Source: Actinoplanes lobatus (GTDB lineage Bacteria; Actinomycetota; Actinomycetes; Mycobacteriales; Micromonosporaceae). Taken from it: 64,000 nt of DNA. The position numbers were made by a program, and so were the translations under genes. The stretch covers positions 8,118,501 through 8,182,500 of the forward strand of contig NZ_JACHNC010000001.1 of NCBI RefSeq assembly GCF_014205215.1, written 5' to 3'. The notes below the pieces were generated by a model that made no database searches, was not told the DNA's origin, and was given only the letters and a program-made list of their open reading frames with translations. Of the stretch, positions 9,145 to 18,178 are shown piece after piece (the first letter of the stretch is position 1; every line of letters starts with the position of its first letter).

Positions 9145-9163
9145 GCCTCGCCTCAGACGGGCA

Positions 9164-11224
9164 TCAGGGTTCGCTGGGTGTGAGGACCACCTCGGCCGAG
9201 CCGGTCTGGCCGTCGCTGTCGGTGTACTCGGCGACGAAGACCGCCACCAGACCCTCCGCCCCGGCATGCCCGGGGTCGATGAACGTGGTGATCGAGCCAC
9301 TGCATCCGGAGGTCGTCGACAGCGGGTGGCCGTGCTCGTCGTGGCCGAGAATGTAGGAGACCTGCACGCTGGCGCAGTTCACCGGCTGGTCGTCGACCAC
9401 GTTCACTGCGAAGGTGACGGTGTCGCCGAACGCGAACGGCTGGTCCTCGGTCGGTGTCACGAACGACACGGTGGGCGCCACCGGGCCGACGTGCAGGCGG
9501 AACTCCGCGGAGGCGGAGCGGCCGGTGGAGTCGGTGACCTTGAGGGTGGCCCGGTAGTCACCGTTCTGGGTGTATGTGTAGGACGGGTCGGCCTGGCGCG
9601 AGTCGACGTCGCCGTCGGCGTCGAAGTCCCACGCGTACCGGAGGGCGTCGCCGTCCGGGTCGAGGGTGCCCGCGCTGGTGAAGTTCACCGTGAACGGCGC
9701 CGACCCGACCGTGGGTGACCCGCTGATCTTCACGATCGGCGTCCTGTTCTTCGGCGCGTAGTCGATCCGGGCGAGCTGCGCCTCCGGGTTCTCGGAGAAG
9801 AAGCCGTCGCCGTACTCGAGGACGTAGAGCGCGCCGTCCGGCCCGAACTCCAGGTCCATCGGGTTGTCGAAGACGATCGACGGCAGCACCGCCTCGATGG
9901 CCGTGACCTGGTTGCGGCGGTCCAGCGTGAAGGCTTTCACGTAGTCGCGGGTCCACTCGTAGAACAGCGGTTTCCCGGCGAAGTCGGCCGGCCAGCGCAA
10001 CGGTGAGGTGTTGCGCCGGTCGTACTGGTAGGCGGGCCCGCCCATCGGGCCGATGCCGCCGGTGCCCAGCTCGGGGAACTGGGTGCTGGCTGTGTACGTG
10101 TAGACGACCTCCGCCTTCTCCACCGGCGGCAGGTTGCGCAGGCCGGTGTTGTTGGGCGACTCGTTGACCGGCTGGGCGCAGTTGAACGGCGCCCCGGAGG
10201 TGCTCGTCGCGAAGTCGTAGTCGACGTACGGCATGTCGGGCGCCACGCAGTACGGCCATCCGTAGTTGGCGGGTTTGTCGATGGCCATCCAGCGCCCGTG
10301 TCCGGCCGGCCCGCGCGCCGGGTCGGCGTTGCGAGCGTCCGGCGAGTAGTCGGCCAGGTAGACGACGCCGGTCTTCTCGTCGACGTCGAACCGGAACGGG
10401 TTGCGCAGCCCCATGGCGTAGATCTCCGGCCGGGTCTTGGCCGTGCCGGGTTTGAACAGGTTGCCGCGCGGAATCGTGTAGGCGCCGTTCGGCTCGACGC
10501 TGATCCGCAGGAGCTTGCCGCGCAGGTCGTTGGTGTTGCCGGAGCTGCGCTGGGCGTCGAACGCGGGGTTGCGGCCGGCCCGCTCGTCGATCGGGGTGTA
10601 GCCGCTGGACGCGAACGGGTTGGTGTCGTCGCCGGTGGAGAGGAAGAGGTTGCCGTGCCGGTCGAAGTCGATCTTCCCGCCGACGTGGCAGCAGATGCCC
10701 CGGTCCACCGGGACCTGGAGGATCTTCTGTTCGCTGCCCAGGTCGAGGGTGTTGCCGCGCAGCTTGAACCGGGACAGTTGCAGGTGTCCCTTGAAGGGGG
10801 CGAAGTCGGCGGCGGCGCCGTTCTCCGGGGCGTTGCCCTCGTTGACGTTCGGTGTGGCCGGGTCGTCGACCGGGGTGTTCAGCACGGGTGAGTAGTAGAC
10901 GTACACCCAGTGGTTGTGCTGGAAGTCGGGGTCGACGGCGATGCCCTGCACACCCTCCTCGTCGTGCTGGTAAACCGGGATGGTGGCGGCGAGGACGTTG
11001 CGGCCGGTCCGCGGTTCGTGGATGCGGACCTCGCCGCGGCGGGCGGTGTGCAACACCCGCTTGTCGGGCAGGACGGCCAGGGCCATCGGTTCGCCCGGGA
11101 AGTCGTTGAGGGTGACCTTCTGGAAGTCGGTGTCCGGCGGGGCGGCCTGGGCCGGGTTGCCGAAGCCGGTGACCAGGGTGGTGGCGAGCAGGGCCGCGGC
11201 GGCGCCGGTGACGAGCCGTCGCAT
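9164..11224 (-). CDS. Secreted PQQ-type sugar (sorbosone/glucose) dehydrogenase with PKD domain
   Basis: 686 aa. Signal peptide 1-28 ending AQA; six-bladed GSDH/L-sorbosone dehydrogenase propeller to about residue 480 (blade motifs such as GICCHVGGKIDFD and NPFRFDVD); a PKD domain (FTSAGTLDPDGDALRYAWDF); and a C-terminal Ig-like domain with paired cysteines that is also present in the protein at 15264. It should oxidise a sugar or glycoside outside the cell using PQQ. One base separates its ATG from the stop of the TIM-barrel gene upstream, so they are co-translated. Confidence 0.88.
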   Translation of the reverse strand: MRRLVTGAAAALLATTLVTGFGNPAQAAPPDTDFQKVTLNDFPGEPMALAVLPDKRVLHTARRGEVRIHEPRTGRNVLAATIPVYQHDEEGVQGIAVDPDFQHNHWVYVYYSPVLNTPVDDPATPNVNEGNAPENGAAADFAPFKGHLQLSRFKLRGNTLDLGSEQKILQVPVDRGICCHVGGKIDFDRHGNLFLSTGDDTNPFASSGYTPIDERAGRNPAFDAQRSSGNTNDLRGKLLRISVEPNGAYTIPRGNLFKPGTAKTRPEIYAMGLRNPFRFDVDEKTGVVYLADYSPDARNADPARGPAGHGRWMAIDKPANYGWPYCVAPDMPYVDYDFATSTSGAPFNCAQPVNESPNNTGLRNLPPVEKAEVVYTYTASTQFPELGTGGIGPMGGPAYQYDRRNTSPLRWPADFAGKPLFYEWTRDYVKAFTLDRRNQVTAIEAVLPSIVFDNPMDLEFGPDGALYVLEYGDGFFSENPEAQLARIDYAPKNRTPIVKISGSPTVGSAPFTVNFTSAGTLDPDGDALRYAWDFDADGDVDSRQADPSYTYTQNGDYRATLKVTDSTGRSASAEFRLHVGPVAPTVSFVTPTEDQPFAFGDTVTFAVNVVDDQPVNCASVQVSYILGHDEHGHPLSTTSGCSGSITTFIDPGHAGAEGLVAVFVAEYTDSDGQTGSAEVVLTPSEP

Positions 11225-11225
11225 G

Positions 11226-12143
11226 TCAGTACCTCAGTCCGGCGAGGTACTGGTAGCCGACGCGGGCGGTGTCGAGGGCCTGCTCCGGGGTGCGGGGCGG
11301 GCTGCCGGCGTCGTCGCGTTCCACGATGTATTCGATGAGGCCGGCCTCGTGGGCGCGGCGGAACACCCGTTCGAAGTCGATCAGACCGTCGCCGGGGTCG
11401 GCGAAGCTGCTGCTCACGGCCATGTCCTTGACGTGCACCTGTTTGATGCGGCGGCGGTTGCGCTCGATCAGGTCGACCGGGTCGGCGGCGCCGCGCCAGG
11501 CCCAGTAGATGTCGACCTCCAGGTGGACCAGGCGGGGGTCGGTTCCGCCGGTGAGGATGTCGAATCCGGTGATCTCGGTGCCGGTCTGGCGCAGGAACTC
11601 GTTGTGGTGGTTGTGGTAGCCGAAGCTGAGCCCGGCCTTGCGGGCCAGCTCGCCGGCCTTGTTGAGGTCGGCGGCGAAGGCGCGGTAGACGGCGCCGTCG
11701 CGGATCGGCCCGGTGGGCCCGGTGCCGAAGTACGGGTGGACGATGAATGTGTTGCCGACGACGGCGGCGTCGTCCAGGGTGCGTTTCCAGGTCTCGGCGT
11801 TCCACGGTTGTGGGATGCCGGCGTGGCCGGAGGTGGCGCGCAGTCCGGCGTTGTCGAGGGCGGTCCGGAACTGGGCGGCGGTGCGGCCCACGAATCCGGC
11901 GTGCTCGACGCGGGTGTAGCCGATCTCGGCGAGTTCGGCGAGGCTGCCCTCGAGGTCGATGGCGAGCTGGTTGCGCAGCGTGTAGAGCTGCACGCTGATC
12001 TGGTCGCGGGGGACCCGGTGCGCGGAGCCGCCACCGCCAGCCGCGGCGGGTGATCCGATGGCGGTGGCGGTGGCGCCGGCAGCCGCGGCGCCGAGCAGGT
12101 TGCGGCGGCTCAGGGCGGACGGACGGGATGGTGACTCATGCAT
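11226..12143 (-). CDS. TAT-exported sugar phosphate isomerase/epimerase (TIM barrel)
   Basis: 305 aa from ATG 12143, chosen because GGAGG lies just upstream and the twin-arginine signal (LSRRNLLGAAAAGATATA) is then N-terminal. The AP-endonuclease-2-type barrel shows metal-ligand strands such as HLEVDIYW, KQVHVKDM and a late Glu (EYIVERDD). An exported member of this mostly cytoplasmic family fits the neighbouring secreted dehydrogenases: it may isomerise or cleave an oxidised (3-keto) sugar outside the cell. That role is inference. Confidence 0.85.
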   Translation of the reverse strand: MHESPSRPSALSRRNLLGAAAAGATATAIGSPAAAGGGGSAHRVPRDQISVQLYTLRNQLAIDLEGSLAELAEIGYTRVEHAGFVGRTAAQFRTALDNAGLRATSGHAGIPQPWNAETWKRTLDDAAVVGNTFIVHPYFGTGPTGPIRDGAVYRAFAADLNKAGELARKAGLSFGYHNHHNEFLRQTGTEITGFDILTGGTDPRLVHLEVDIYWAWRGAADPVDLIERNRRRIKQVHVKDMAVSSSFADPGDGLIDFERVFRRAHEAGLIEYIVERDDAGSPPRTPEQALDTARVGYQYLAGLRY

Positions 12144-12257
12144 GGTGGTGCCTCCGGTTACGACAGTGAACACGGATGGCCTGCGAGGAGCGCCCGCAAG
12201 CGGCAACTTTCGTGCAGAGCGGTTTCCGTACCGCACGTTACCGCGTATTCACAGTTG

Positions 12258-12313
12258 TCTCTAGAGAAACATCTGCATGAGTCAATCTAACTTTCGTCGG
12301 AGCAGACGAAAGT
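12258..12313. promoter_or_regulatory. Palindrome plus hairpin upstream of the TAT isomerase gene
   Basis: A 10-bp perfect palindrome tctctagaga (12258-12267) lies near a perfect 9-bp inverted repeat actttcgtc / gacgaaagt with a 6-nt loop (12290-12313). They sit in the 234-bp gap between two minus-strand isomerase genes. The hairpin could end the upstream transcript; the palindrome may be a repressor site. Confidence 0.45.
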
Positions 12314-12377
12314 GCACGACGGCTCGAGCCGGGCGCACACGGGCGCCCGGCCGGGGCCGTGACCAGGAGATGATGGG

Positions 12378-13385
12378 TTACTGGTGGGAGGAGAAGGCCG
12401 CGTCGAACGCCGCCGCCGGCGCGTCGAACGCCAGTCGGCGCACGAACTGGAGAGCCTCCGGGGCGCCGACGAGGCGGTCCATGCCGGCGTCCTCCCACTC
12501 GATCGAGATCGGGCCGTCGTAGCCGATCGCGTTCAGCGCCCGGAAGCAGTCCTCCCAGGGCACGTCGCCGTGACCGGTGGAGACGAAGTCCCAGCCGCGC
12601 CGCATGTCCGCCCACGGCAGGTGGGAGCTGAGCCGGCCACGCCGACCGTCGCCGGTGCGCACCTTCGCGTCCTTGCAGTCCACGTGGTAGATGCGGTCGG
12701 CGAAGTCGAAGATGAAGTTGACCGGGTCGAGATCCTGCCAGACGAAGTGCGACGGGTCCCAGTTGAGGCCGAACGCGGGCCGGTGACCGATCGCCTCCAG
12801 CGTGCGCTTGGTGGTCCAGTAGTCGTAGGCGATCTCGCTGGGGTGCACCTCGTGTGCGAACCGGACGCCCACCTCGTCGAAGACGTCGAGGATCGGGTTC
12901 CAGCGGTCGGCGAAGTCGGCGTAGCCACGCTCGATCATCGACGGCGGGACCGGCGGGAACATGGCCAGCGTGTGCCAGATCGACGACCCGGTGAAACCCA
13001 CGACGGTACGCACGCCGAGCTCGGCGGCCGCACGGGCGGTGTCCTTCATCTCCTCGGCGGCCCGTCGGCGTACCCCTTCGGGTTCGCCGTCGCCCCAGAT
13101 CCGGGCGGGGAGGATGTCCTGGTGCCGCTCGTCGATCGGGTGGTCGCAGACCGCCTGGCCGACCAGGTGGTTGGAGATCGCGAACACCTGGAGGTTGTGC
13201 TTGGCCAGGGTCTCGCGTTTGCGGTCGAGGTAGCCGTCGTCGGCGAGCGCCTTGTCGACCTCGAAGTGGTCGCCCCAGCAGGCGATCTCCAGGCCGTCGT
13301 ACCCCCAGCCGGAGGCCAGCCGGCACACCTCGTCGAACGGCAGGTCGGCCCACTGACCGGTGAACAGGGTGATCGGTCGTGCCAT
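12378..13385 (-). CDS. Sugar phosphate isomerase/epimerase (TIM barrel), cytoplasmic
   Basis: 335 aa from ATG 13385 with no signal peptide. AP-endonuclease-2-like barrel: strands [25 protein letters not shown] (Glu ligand), [20 protein letters not shown] and a late GPISIEWED match the metal-binding pattern of IolE/IolI-like and 3-keto-sugar isomerases. It lies in the same direction as, and between, the secreted ThuA/DUF1080 protein and the TAT isomerase, suggesting it handles imported products of that extracellular set. The substrate cannot be read from sequence. Confidence 0.85.
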   Translation of the reverse strand: MARPITLFTGQWADLPFDEVCRLASGWGYDGLEIACWGDHFEVDKALADDGYLDRKRETLAKHNLQVFAISNHLVGQAVCDHPIDERHQDILPARIWGDGEPEGVRRRAAEEMKDTARAAAELGVRTVVGFTGSSIWHTLAMFPPVPPSMIERGYADFADRWNPILDVFDEVGVRFAHEVHPSEIAYDYWTTKRTLEAIGHRPAFGLNWDPSHFVWQDLDPVNFIFDFADRIYHVDCKDAKVRTGDGRRGRLSSHLPWADMRRGWDFVSTGHGDVPWEDCFRALNAIGYDGPISIEWEDAGMDRLVGAPEALQFVRRLAFDAPAAAFDAAFSSHQ

Positions 13386-13487
13386 GGTCTCACTTCCTCG
13401 CAGCAGTGTCTCGAAAGGGGATTCGATGCCCGGCGCGAGGAGCCGGAGAGAGGCGAGCGGTCAGGGCAGGGTGCGGCGGGTATGCCG

Positions 13488-13546
13488 GGGTGGGTTGCGC
13501 CTCCCGTCCCGGACACCGCTGTGTCCACGGTCGCCGCAACCCACCC
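13488..13546. terminator. Nested stem-loop after the ThuA/DUF1080 gene
   Basis: A perfect 12-bp outer stem (gggtgggttgcg 13488-13499 / cgcaacccaccc 13535-13546) encloses a perfect 6-bp inner hairpin (ggacac/gtgtcc, 13511-13526). It lies just beyond the stop of the minus-strand gene ending at 13564 and probably terminates it. Confidence 0.7.
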
Positions 13547-13563
13547 TAGTAGCGCTGGTACGT

Positions 13564-15252
13564 CTAGGGAAGACGCCACTGCTGGTTCGCGCCGGTGTGA
13601 CAGTCCCAGAGGTGGATCTGCTGCCCGTCGGCGGAACTGTTCTGCGACACGTCCAGGCACCGGCCCGACTGCGGGTTGCGGACCGTGCCGCCGGCCTGCG
13701 CGGCCCAGTTCTGGGCGCCGGTGCCGTTGCAGGTCCACAGCTGGACCTTGGTGCCGTTGGCGGTGCCGCCGCCGGCCACGTCCAGGCACTTGTTCGACTG
13801 CGGGTTACGCCAGACCTGGCCGCTGATCTGCCAGTTCTGCGCGCCGCTGCCGTTGCACGTCCACAGCTGGATCTTGGTGCCGTCCGCGGAGCCGCCGTTG
13901 CTCACGTCGAGGCACTTGCCGGCCAGGCCGACGACCGGCCCGGTGCCACCGACGGGGCCACCCAGCTCCTTGATCCGGATGTTGCGGAACGACGCCTCGT
14001 CACCGTCGCCGTGGTTCTGGATGCCGATGTGGCCGGCCAGCGACCGTACCGGATCGGTGTTGGTGTAGTCGTTGATCTTGACGCCGTTGAGGAGGACCTG
14101 GAGGCGCTCGCCCTCCACCCGGATCTCGTAGGTGTTCCACTCCCCCGGCGGGTTGAGCGCCGCGTCCCGGGCCGCGATGTCGGCGGCCTTGAACGTGTAG
14201 ACCGACCCGGTGGTGCGGTCGGCCGCGTCGGTGGCGTCGATCTGAATCTCGTAGCCGTTGTTCACCGCCGACCACGGGTCGCTCGACGGCGGGAACCCGA
14301 GGAAGACGCCGGTGTTGTCGTCCCCGGCCAGCCGCCAGTCGAGTTTGAGCGAGTAGTCGGTGAACTGCTTGGCCGAGTACCAGTACAGGCCCATCCCGCC
14401 GGTGGACGTCAGGGTGGCGTCGGTGCTGGTGAAGGCGCCGGGACCGGCCTGCGACCAACCGGTGGTGGAGCCGTTGTAGAGCGCGGTGTAGCCGGTCTCC
14501 GAGCGGCAGTCGGCGTGCGTACGTTTGGCCGTGTAGCGGATGCCGCCGAGCAGGTGCGCCCGGAAGGCGGGCTCACTGTACGCCGACTGCGTGTGCCCGC
14601 CGCCGGTGTAGAAGGAGCGGCCGGAGTCGAGGGTCTTGCACCAGGCGTGCGGGTGGTCGGCGCCCATCGTGCCGCCCGAGTAGGAGCTCTCGTCGAGGGT
14701 GGCCAGCACGTGGGCGGTGCTGCGGGCGTTGGTGCGGTAGTCGTACCACTCGTCGGTGCGCGGCCAGGACTGCGGCAGGTGGGCGGTGGCCGCGTGCGCC
14801 CGGTCCTCGACCTTGACGGTCGCCTGCTGGACCGCCGGGTGGGAGGCGAACCAGGCGCCGACGAGCTGCCCGTAGAACGGCCAGTCGTACTCGGTGTCGG
14901 CGGCCGCGTGGACGCCGGTGAAACCACCACCGCCACGGACGTACGCCTCGAAGGCGCTCTGCTGGTTCGCGTCCAGGACGTCGCCGGTGGTGTTGAGGAA
15001 GACGACCGTCTCGAAGCGGGCCAGGTTGGCGGCGGTGAACGCGGTCGCGTCCTCGGTGGCGGTGACGGTGAAGTTGTTCGCCGCGCCCAGGTCACGGACG
15101 GCCTGGACGCCGGCGGCGATCGAGTCGTGCCGGAACCCGGCGGTCTTGGAGAAGACGAGGACGTCGTAGGCGGGGTCGGCGGCGACGGCGGGCGCCGCCA
15201 CGGCGGTGCACGCCACGGTGGTCAGCGCGGCGACGATGGCTCGGGCAAGCAT
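13564..15252 (-). CDS. Secreted ThuA-like protein with DUF1080 (3-keto-disaccharide hydrolase) and ricin lectin domains
   Basis: 562 aa from ATG 15252 with a GAGAGGAG ribosome site. Signal peptide 1-28; ThuA-like glutamine-amidotransferase fold ~29-240 (VLVFSKTAGFRHDS, GGGFTGVHAAADTE); DUF1080 concanavalin-like domain ~250-430 (GLYWYSAKQFTDYSLKLDWR, GYEIQIDAT); and a C-terminal beta-trefoil CBM13 with three QxW-type repeats. DUF1080 members are now described as 3-keto-disaccharide hydrolases. The lectin should anchor the enzyme to polysaccharide. It starts 11 bp after the dehydrogenase at 15264, so it is co-transcribed with it. Confidence 0.88.
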   Translation of the reverse strand: MLARAIVAALTTVACTAVAAPAVAADPAYDVLVFSKTAGFRHDSIAAGVQAVRDLGAANNFTVTATEDATAFTAANLARFETVVFLNTTGDVLDANQQSAFEAYVRGGGGFTGVHAAADTEYDWPFYGQLVGAWFASHPAVQQATVKVEDRAHAATAHLPQSWPRTDEWYDYRTNARSTAHVLATLDESSYSGGTMGADHPHAWCKTLDSGRSFYTGGGHTQSAYSEPAFRAHLLGGIRYTAKRTHADCRSETGYTALYNGSTTGWSQAGPGAFTSTDATLTSTGGMGLYWYSAKQFTDYSLKLDWRLAGDDNTGVFLGFPPSSDPWSAVNNGYEIQIDATDAADRTTGSVYTFKAADIAARDAALNPPGEWNTYEIRVEGERLQVLLNGVKINDYTNTDPVRSLAGHIGIQNHGDGDEASFRNIRIKELGGPVGGTGPVVGLAGKCLDVSNGGSADGTKIQLWTCNGSGAQNWQISGQVWRNPQSNKCLDVAGGGTANGTKVQLWTCNGTGAQNWAAQAGGTVRNPQSGRCLDVSQNSSADGQQIHLWDCHTGANQQWRLP

Positions 15253-15263
15253 CGGTTCTCTCC

Positions 15264-18062
15264 TCACTGAGGCAGGTTCCACAGCTGGTTGGCGGCGCCC
15301 AGGCAGTCCCAGATGTGGATCTGCTGGCCGTCGTTCGGTTTGACCTCGGAGACGTCGAGGCACCGGCCGGAGACCGGGTTCCGGACCGTCCGGTCGGCCG
15401 GTGCGGTCCAGTTCTGGGCGCCGGTGCCGTTGCAGGTCCAGAGCTGGACCTTGGTGCCGTTGGCGGTGGCGCCGCCGGCCACGTCGAGGCACTTGCCCGA
15501 CTGCGGGTTGCGCCAGACCTGGCCGTTGACGGTCCAGTTCTGCGCGGCGGATCCGTTGCAGGTCCACAGCTGGATCTTGGTGCCGTCGGCGGTGCCGCCG
15601 CCGTTGACGTCCAGGCACTTGCCGGCGAAGCCGGTGACCGGGCCGGTGGGGGCCGCGGTGAGGGTGAACGCGTCGACGTCGAAGAGCGCACCCGCGCCGC
15701 CGCCGAACGTCAGGTACAGCGTGGTGGTGCCGGCCGGCGGGCTGGTGAGGGCGCCGCCGACGTCGGTGAAGACGTTCCAGCCACCGGTCACCGGCACGGC
15801 GGCCGAACCGAGCACGGTCCCGGTGGCCGAACCGGCCCGCACCTGGATCGTGCCGCCCACCCCGGCCGACGAGACCCGGGCACTGAAGCGGGACACGTTA
15901 CCGAGCTGGTACGGCTGGAACGCGATCCAGTCGCCGTTGTGGATGTCCCCGACGGTCTTGCCGCCCTCGGCCTCCGGCTTGTTCATCGGGGCGACGCCGG
16001 CAGAGGTCTTGTAGTGCTCGGCCTGCCGGTGCGCGGGTTGCAGGGTGTGCTGGGTGTGCGTGGTCAGGCCGCCGGCGTCGGTGTACTCGGCGTCGAACAC
16101 GGCGAAGATGTTCGCCGCGGTGTCGTGCTCGCCGTCGACCGGGATGGTGAGCGTGCCGGTGCAGCCGGTCTTCGAGGTGATCTGGTGCCCGTGCTGGTCG
16201 TGGCCGAGCACGTAGGTCATCTTGACCTTGGCGCAGTCGATGGTGGCGTCCTCCGGGTCGGTGACGGTCACCGCGTAGGCGATCGTGTCGCCGAAGGAGA
16301 ACACCTGCCCGTCGCCGGGCGCGTTGATCCGTACGGTCGGGGCGGTGTTGCCGACCCCGATCTGCACGTTGTCGCTGCCGGTGGCGCCCTGCGGGTCGGT
16401 GACGGTGAGTTTCACGTCGTAGGCGCCGTTGGCGGTGAACGTGTGCGACGGGTTGGCCGCCGTGGAGCTGCCGCCGTCACCGAAGTCCCACCGGTAGGTG
16501 AGTGCCCCGCCCTCGGGGTCGGTGGAGCCGGCCGAGGAGAACTGCACGGTCATCGGGGCCTGCCCGGAGGTCTGGTCGGCGTTCGCCACCGCGGTCGGCG
16601 CCCGGTTGCCGCCGCCCACGTGGTCGTACCGGTACAGCGCCGAGTTCTCGTCGCCGTTGAAGTAGCCGGTGCCGTAGTCGAGCACGTAGAGCGCCCCGTC
16701 CGGCCCGAACGCGAGGTCCATCACCTGCTTGCCGTTCCAGGTGAAGGCCGAGATCTCGCCGACCGAGCCGTCGGCGCCGACGTGGATCGGCTTGATCCAG
16801 CCACGGCCGAACTCGGCGGCGAAGAAGTGCCCGTCCAGCGACTGCGGGAACTTCGTGGTGGAGGGGTTGGCCGCGTCGTACCGGTAGACCGGGCCGCCCA
16901 TCGGCGATTCCGAGCCGCCACCGAACTCCGGTGGCGTGCCGGCGTCCCCGCCGTACCGGATCCAGGAGGTCTTGGCGGCCGGAAGCGTGCCGAGGCCGGT
17001 GTTGCGCGGCGAGTTGTTGACCGCACCGGCCGCGCAGGTGAACTTCGCGCCGGTGGCGCCGGTGGCGAAGTTGTGGTCGGCGTACGTCTCGGCGGCGGTG
17101 TTGGTGCCGGTGCAGTACGGCCAGCCGAAGTTGCCGGGTGCGGTGATCCGGTTGAACTCGACCTGGCCGCTCGGGCCGCGAGCCGACGACGAACCGGCGT
17201 CCGGGCCGTAGTCGCCGACGTAGACCGCGCCGGTGGCCTTGTCGACGGTCATCCGGAACGGGTTGCGGAAGCCCATCGCGTAGATCTCCGGGCGGGTCCC
17301 GGCCGTGCCCGCGGCGAACATGTTCCCGGCCGGCGAGCTGTACGTGCCGTCCGCGTTGACCTTGATGCGCAGGATCTTGCCGCGCAGGTCGTTGGTGTTC
17401 GCCGCGGTCCGCTGGGCGTCGAAGGCCGGATTACGGTCGGCGCGCTCGTCGATCGGCGTGTAGCCGTCGGACTGGAACGGGTTGCTGTCGTCGCCGGTGG
17501 ACAGGTAGAGGTTGCCGGCCGCGTCGAAGTCGATGTCCCCGCCGACGTGGCAGCAGATGCCCCGGGTGGCCGGCACGTCGAGGACGGTGCGCTCGGCGCT
17601 GAGCTTCCAGTCCGCGGTGAGCGTGAAGCGGGCGAGGCGGTTGACGCCGTTCCAGGCCGAGAAGTCGGTGCCGGTGTCCGGCGCGTCGCCGGCCGGGGTG
17701 CTCAGCGGCGGGGCGTAGTAGAGGTAGATGAACCGGTTGGTGGCGAAGCCCGGGTCGACGCCGACACCCTGGAGCCCCTCCTCGTCGTGGGTGTAGACGG
17801 CGAGGGTGCCGACGACGGCGGTGTTGCCGGCGGCATCGGTGCGGCGCAGCGTGCCGTTGCGGGCGGTGTGCAGCACGGAGCGGTCCGGCAGCACGGCGAG
17901 GCTCATCGGCTCGCCGACCTCCGGTTCCCCCTTGGCGAGGGTGACCTGCTGGAAGTCGGCCGGGTCGACGGGGTGCGCCTGGGCTGGGGCCTGGGCGGTC
18001 GCGAGGATCAGAGCGGCTATGGAGCCGGCGGTCCACCATCGGCGGCGGGACGAAACGGGCAT
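15264..18062 (-). CDS. Secreted PQQ-type sugar dehydrogenase with PKD, CBM6 and ricin lectin domains
   Basis: 932 aa. Signal peptide (SRRRWWTAGSIAALILATAQ... ending AQA); GSDH propeller ~35-500; PKD ~515-600 (YRWDFGDGGSS); an Ig-like domain matching the 9164 protein; a CBM6-like domain ~680-800 (AEHYKTSAGV, NGDWIAFQPYQLG); and a CBM13 trefoil with three repeats ending NLPQ. It should oxidise glycosidic or free sugars while bound to plant or fungal polysaccharide. First gene of the 18062-13564 unit, with a recognisable promoter at 18135-18163. Confidence 0.9.
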   Translation of the reverse strand: MPVSSRRRWWTAGSIAALILATAQAPAQAHPVDPADFQQVTLAKGEPEVGEPMSLAVLPDRSVLHTARNGTLRRTDAAGNTAVVGTLAVYTHDEEGLQGVGVDPGFATNRFIYLYYAPPLSTPAGDAPDTGTDFSAWNGVNRLARFTLTADWKLSAERTVLDVPATRGICCHVGGDIDFDAAGNLYLSTGDDSNPFQSDGYTPIDERADRNPAFDAQRTAANTNDLRGKILRIKVNADGTYSSPAGNMFAAGTAGTRPEIYAMGFRNPFRMTVDKATGAVYVGDYGPDAGSSSARGPSGQVEFNRITAPGNFGWPYCTGTNTAAETYADHNFATGATGAKFTCAAGAVNNSPRNTGLGTLPAAKTSWIRYGGDAGTPPEFGGGSESPMGGPVYRYDAANPSTTKFPQSLDGHFFAAEFGRGWIKPIHVGADGSVGEISAFTWNGKQVMDLAFGPDGALYVLDYGTGYFNGDENSALYRYDHVGGGNRAPTAVANADQTSGQAPMTVQFSSAGSTDPEGGALTYRWDFGDGGSSTAANPSHTFTANGAYDVKLTVTDPQGATGSDNVQIGVGNTAPTVRINAPGDGQVFSFGDTIAYAVTVTDPEDATIDCAKVKMTYVLGHDQHGHQITSKTGCTGTLTIPVDGEHDTAANIFAVFDAEYTDAGGLTTHTQHTLQPAHRQAEHYKTSAGVAPMNKPEAEGGKTVGDIHNGDWIAFQPYQLGNVSRFSARVSSAGVGGTIQVRAGSATGTVLGSAAVPVTGGWNVFTDVGGALTSPPAGTTTLYLTFGGGAGALFDVDAFTLTAAPTGPVTGFAGKCLDVNGGGTADGTKIQLWTCNGSAAQNWTVNGQVWRNPQSGKCLDVAGGATANGTKVQLWTCNGTGAQNWTAPADRTVRNPVSGRCLDVSEVKPNDGQQIHIWDCLGAANQLWNLPQ

Positions 18063-18134
18063 GGTGCGGCCATCCCTTCAGAGCTGGGGAACGTGCGGAA
18101 TGGGTGGTCGCGCCGCCGACTTCACCTGCCCGAA

Positions 18135-18163
18135 ACAGTAAAGAAGCCATCGACTTTTGTCAC
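18135..18163 (-). promoter_or_regulatory. Sigma70-like promoter of the dehydrogenase-ThuA operon
   Basis: On the minus strand, GTGACA (-35) and TACTGT (-10) are separated by exactly 17 bp, about 70 bp upstream of the 18062 start codon. The same -10 hexamer occurs in the ROK promoter at 32621. Confidence 0.5.
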
Positions 18164-18178
18164 TACGTACGGAACTTT

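Noticed and set aside
13564..15640. Ricin domains as toxins
   Set aside because: They are CBM13-type lectin modules on secreted carbohydrate enzymes; no ricin A-chain-like catalytic domain is present.
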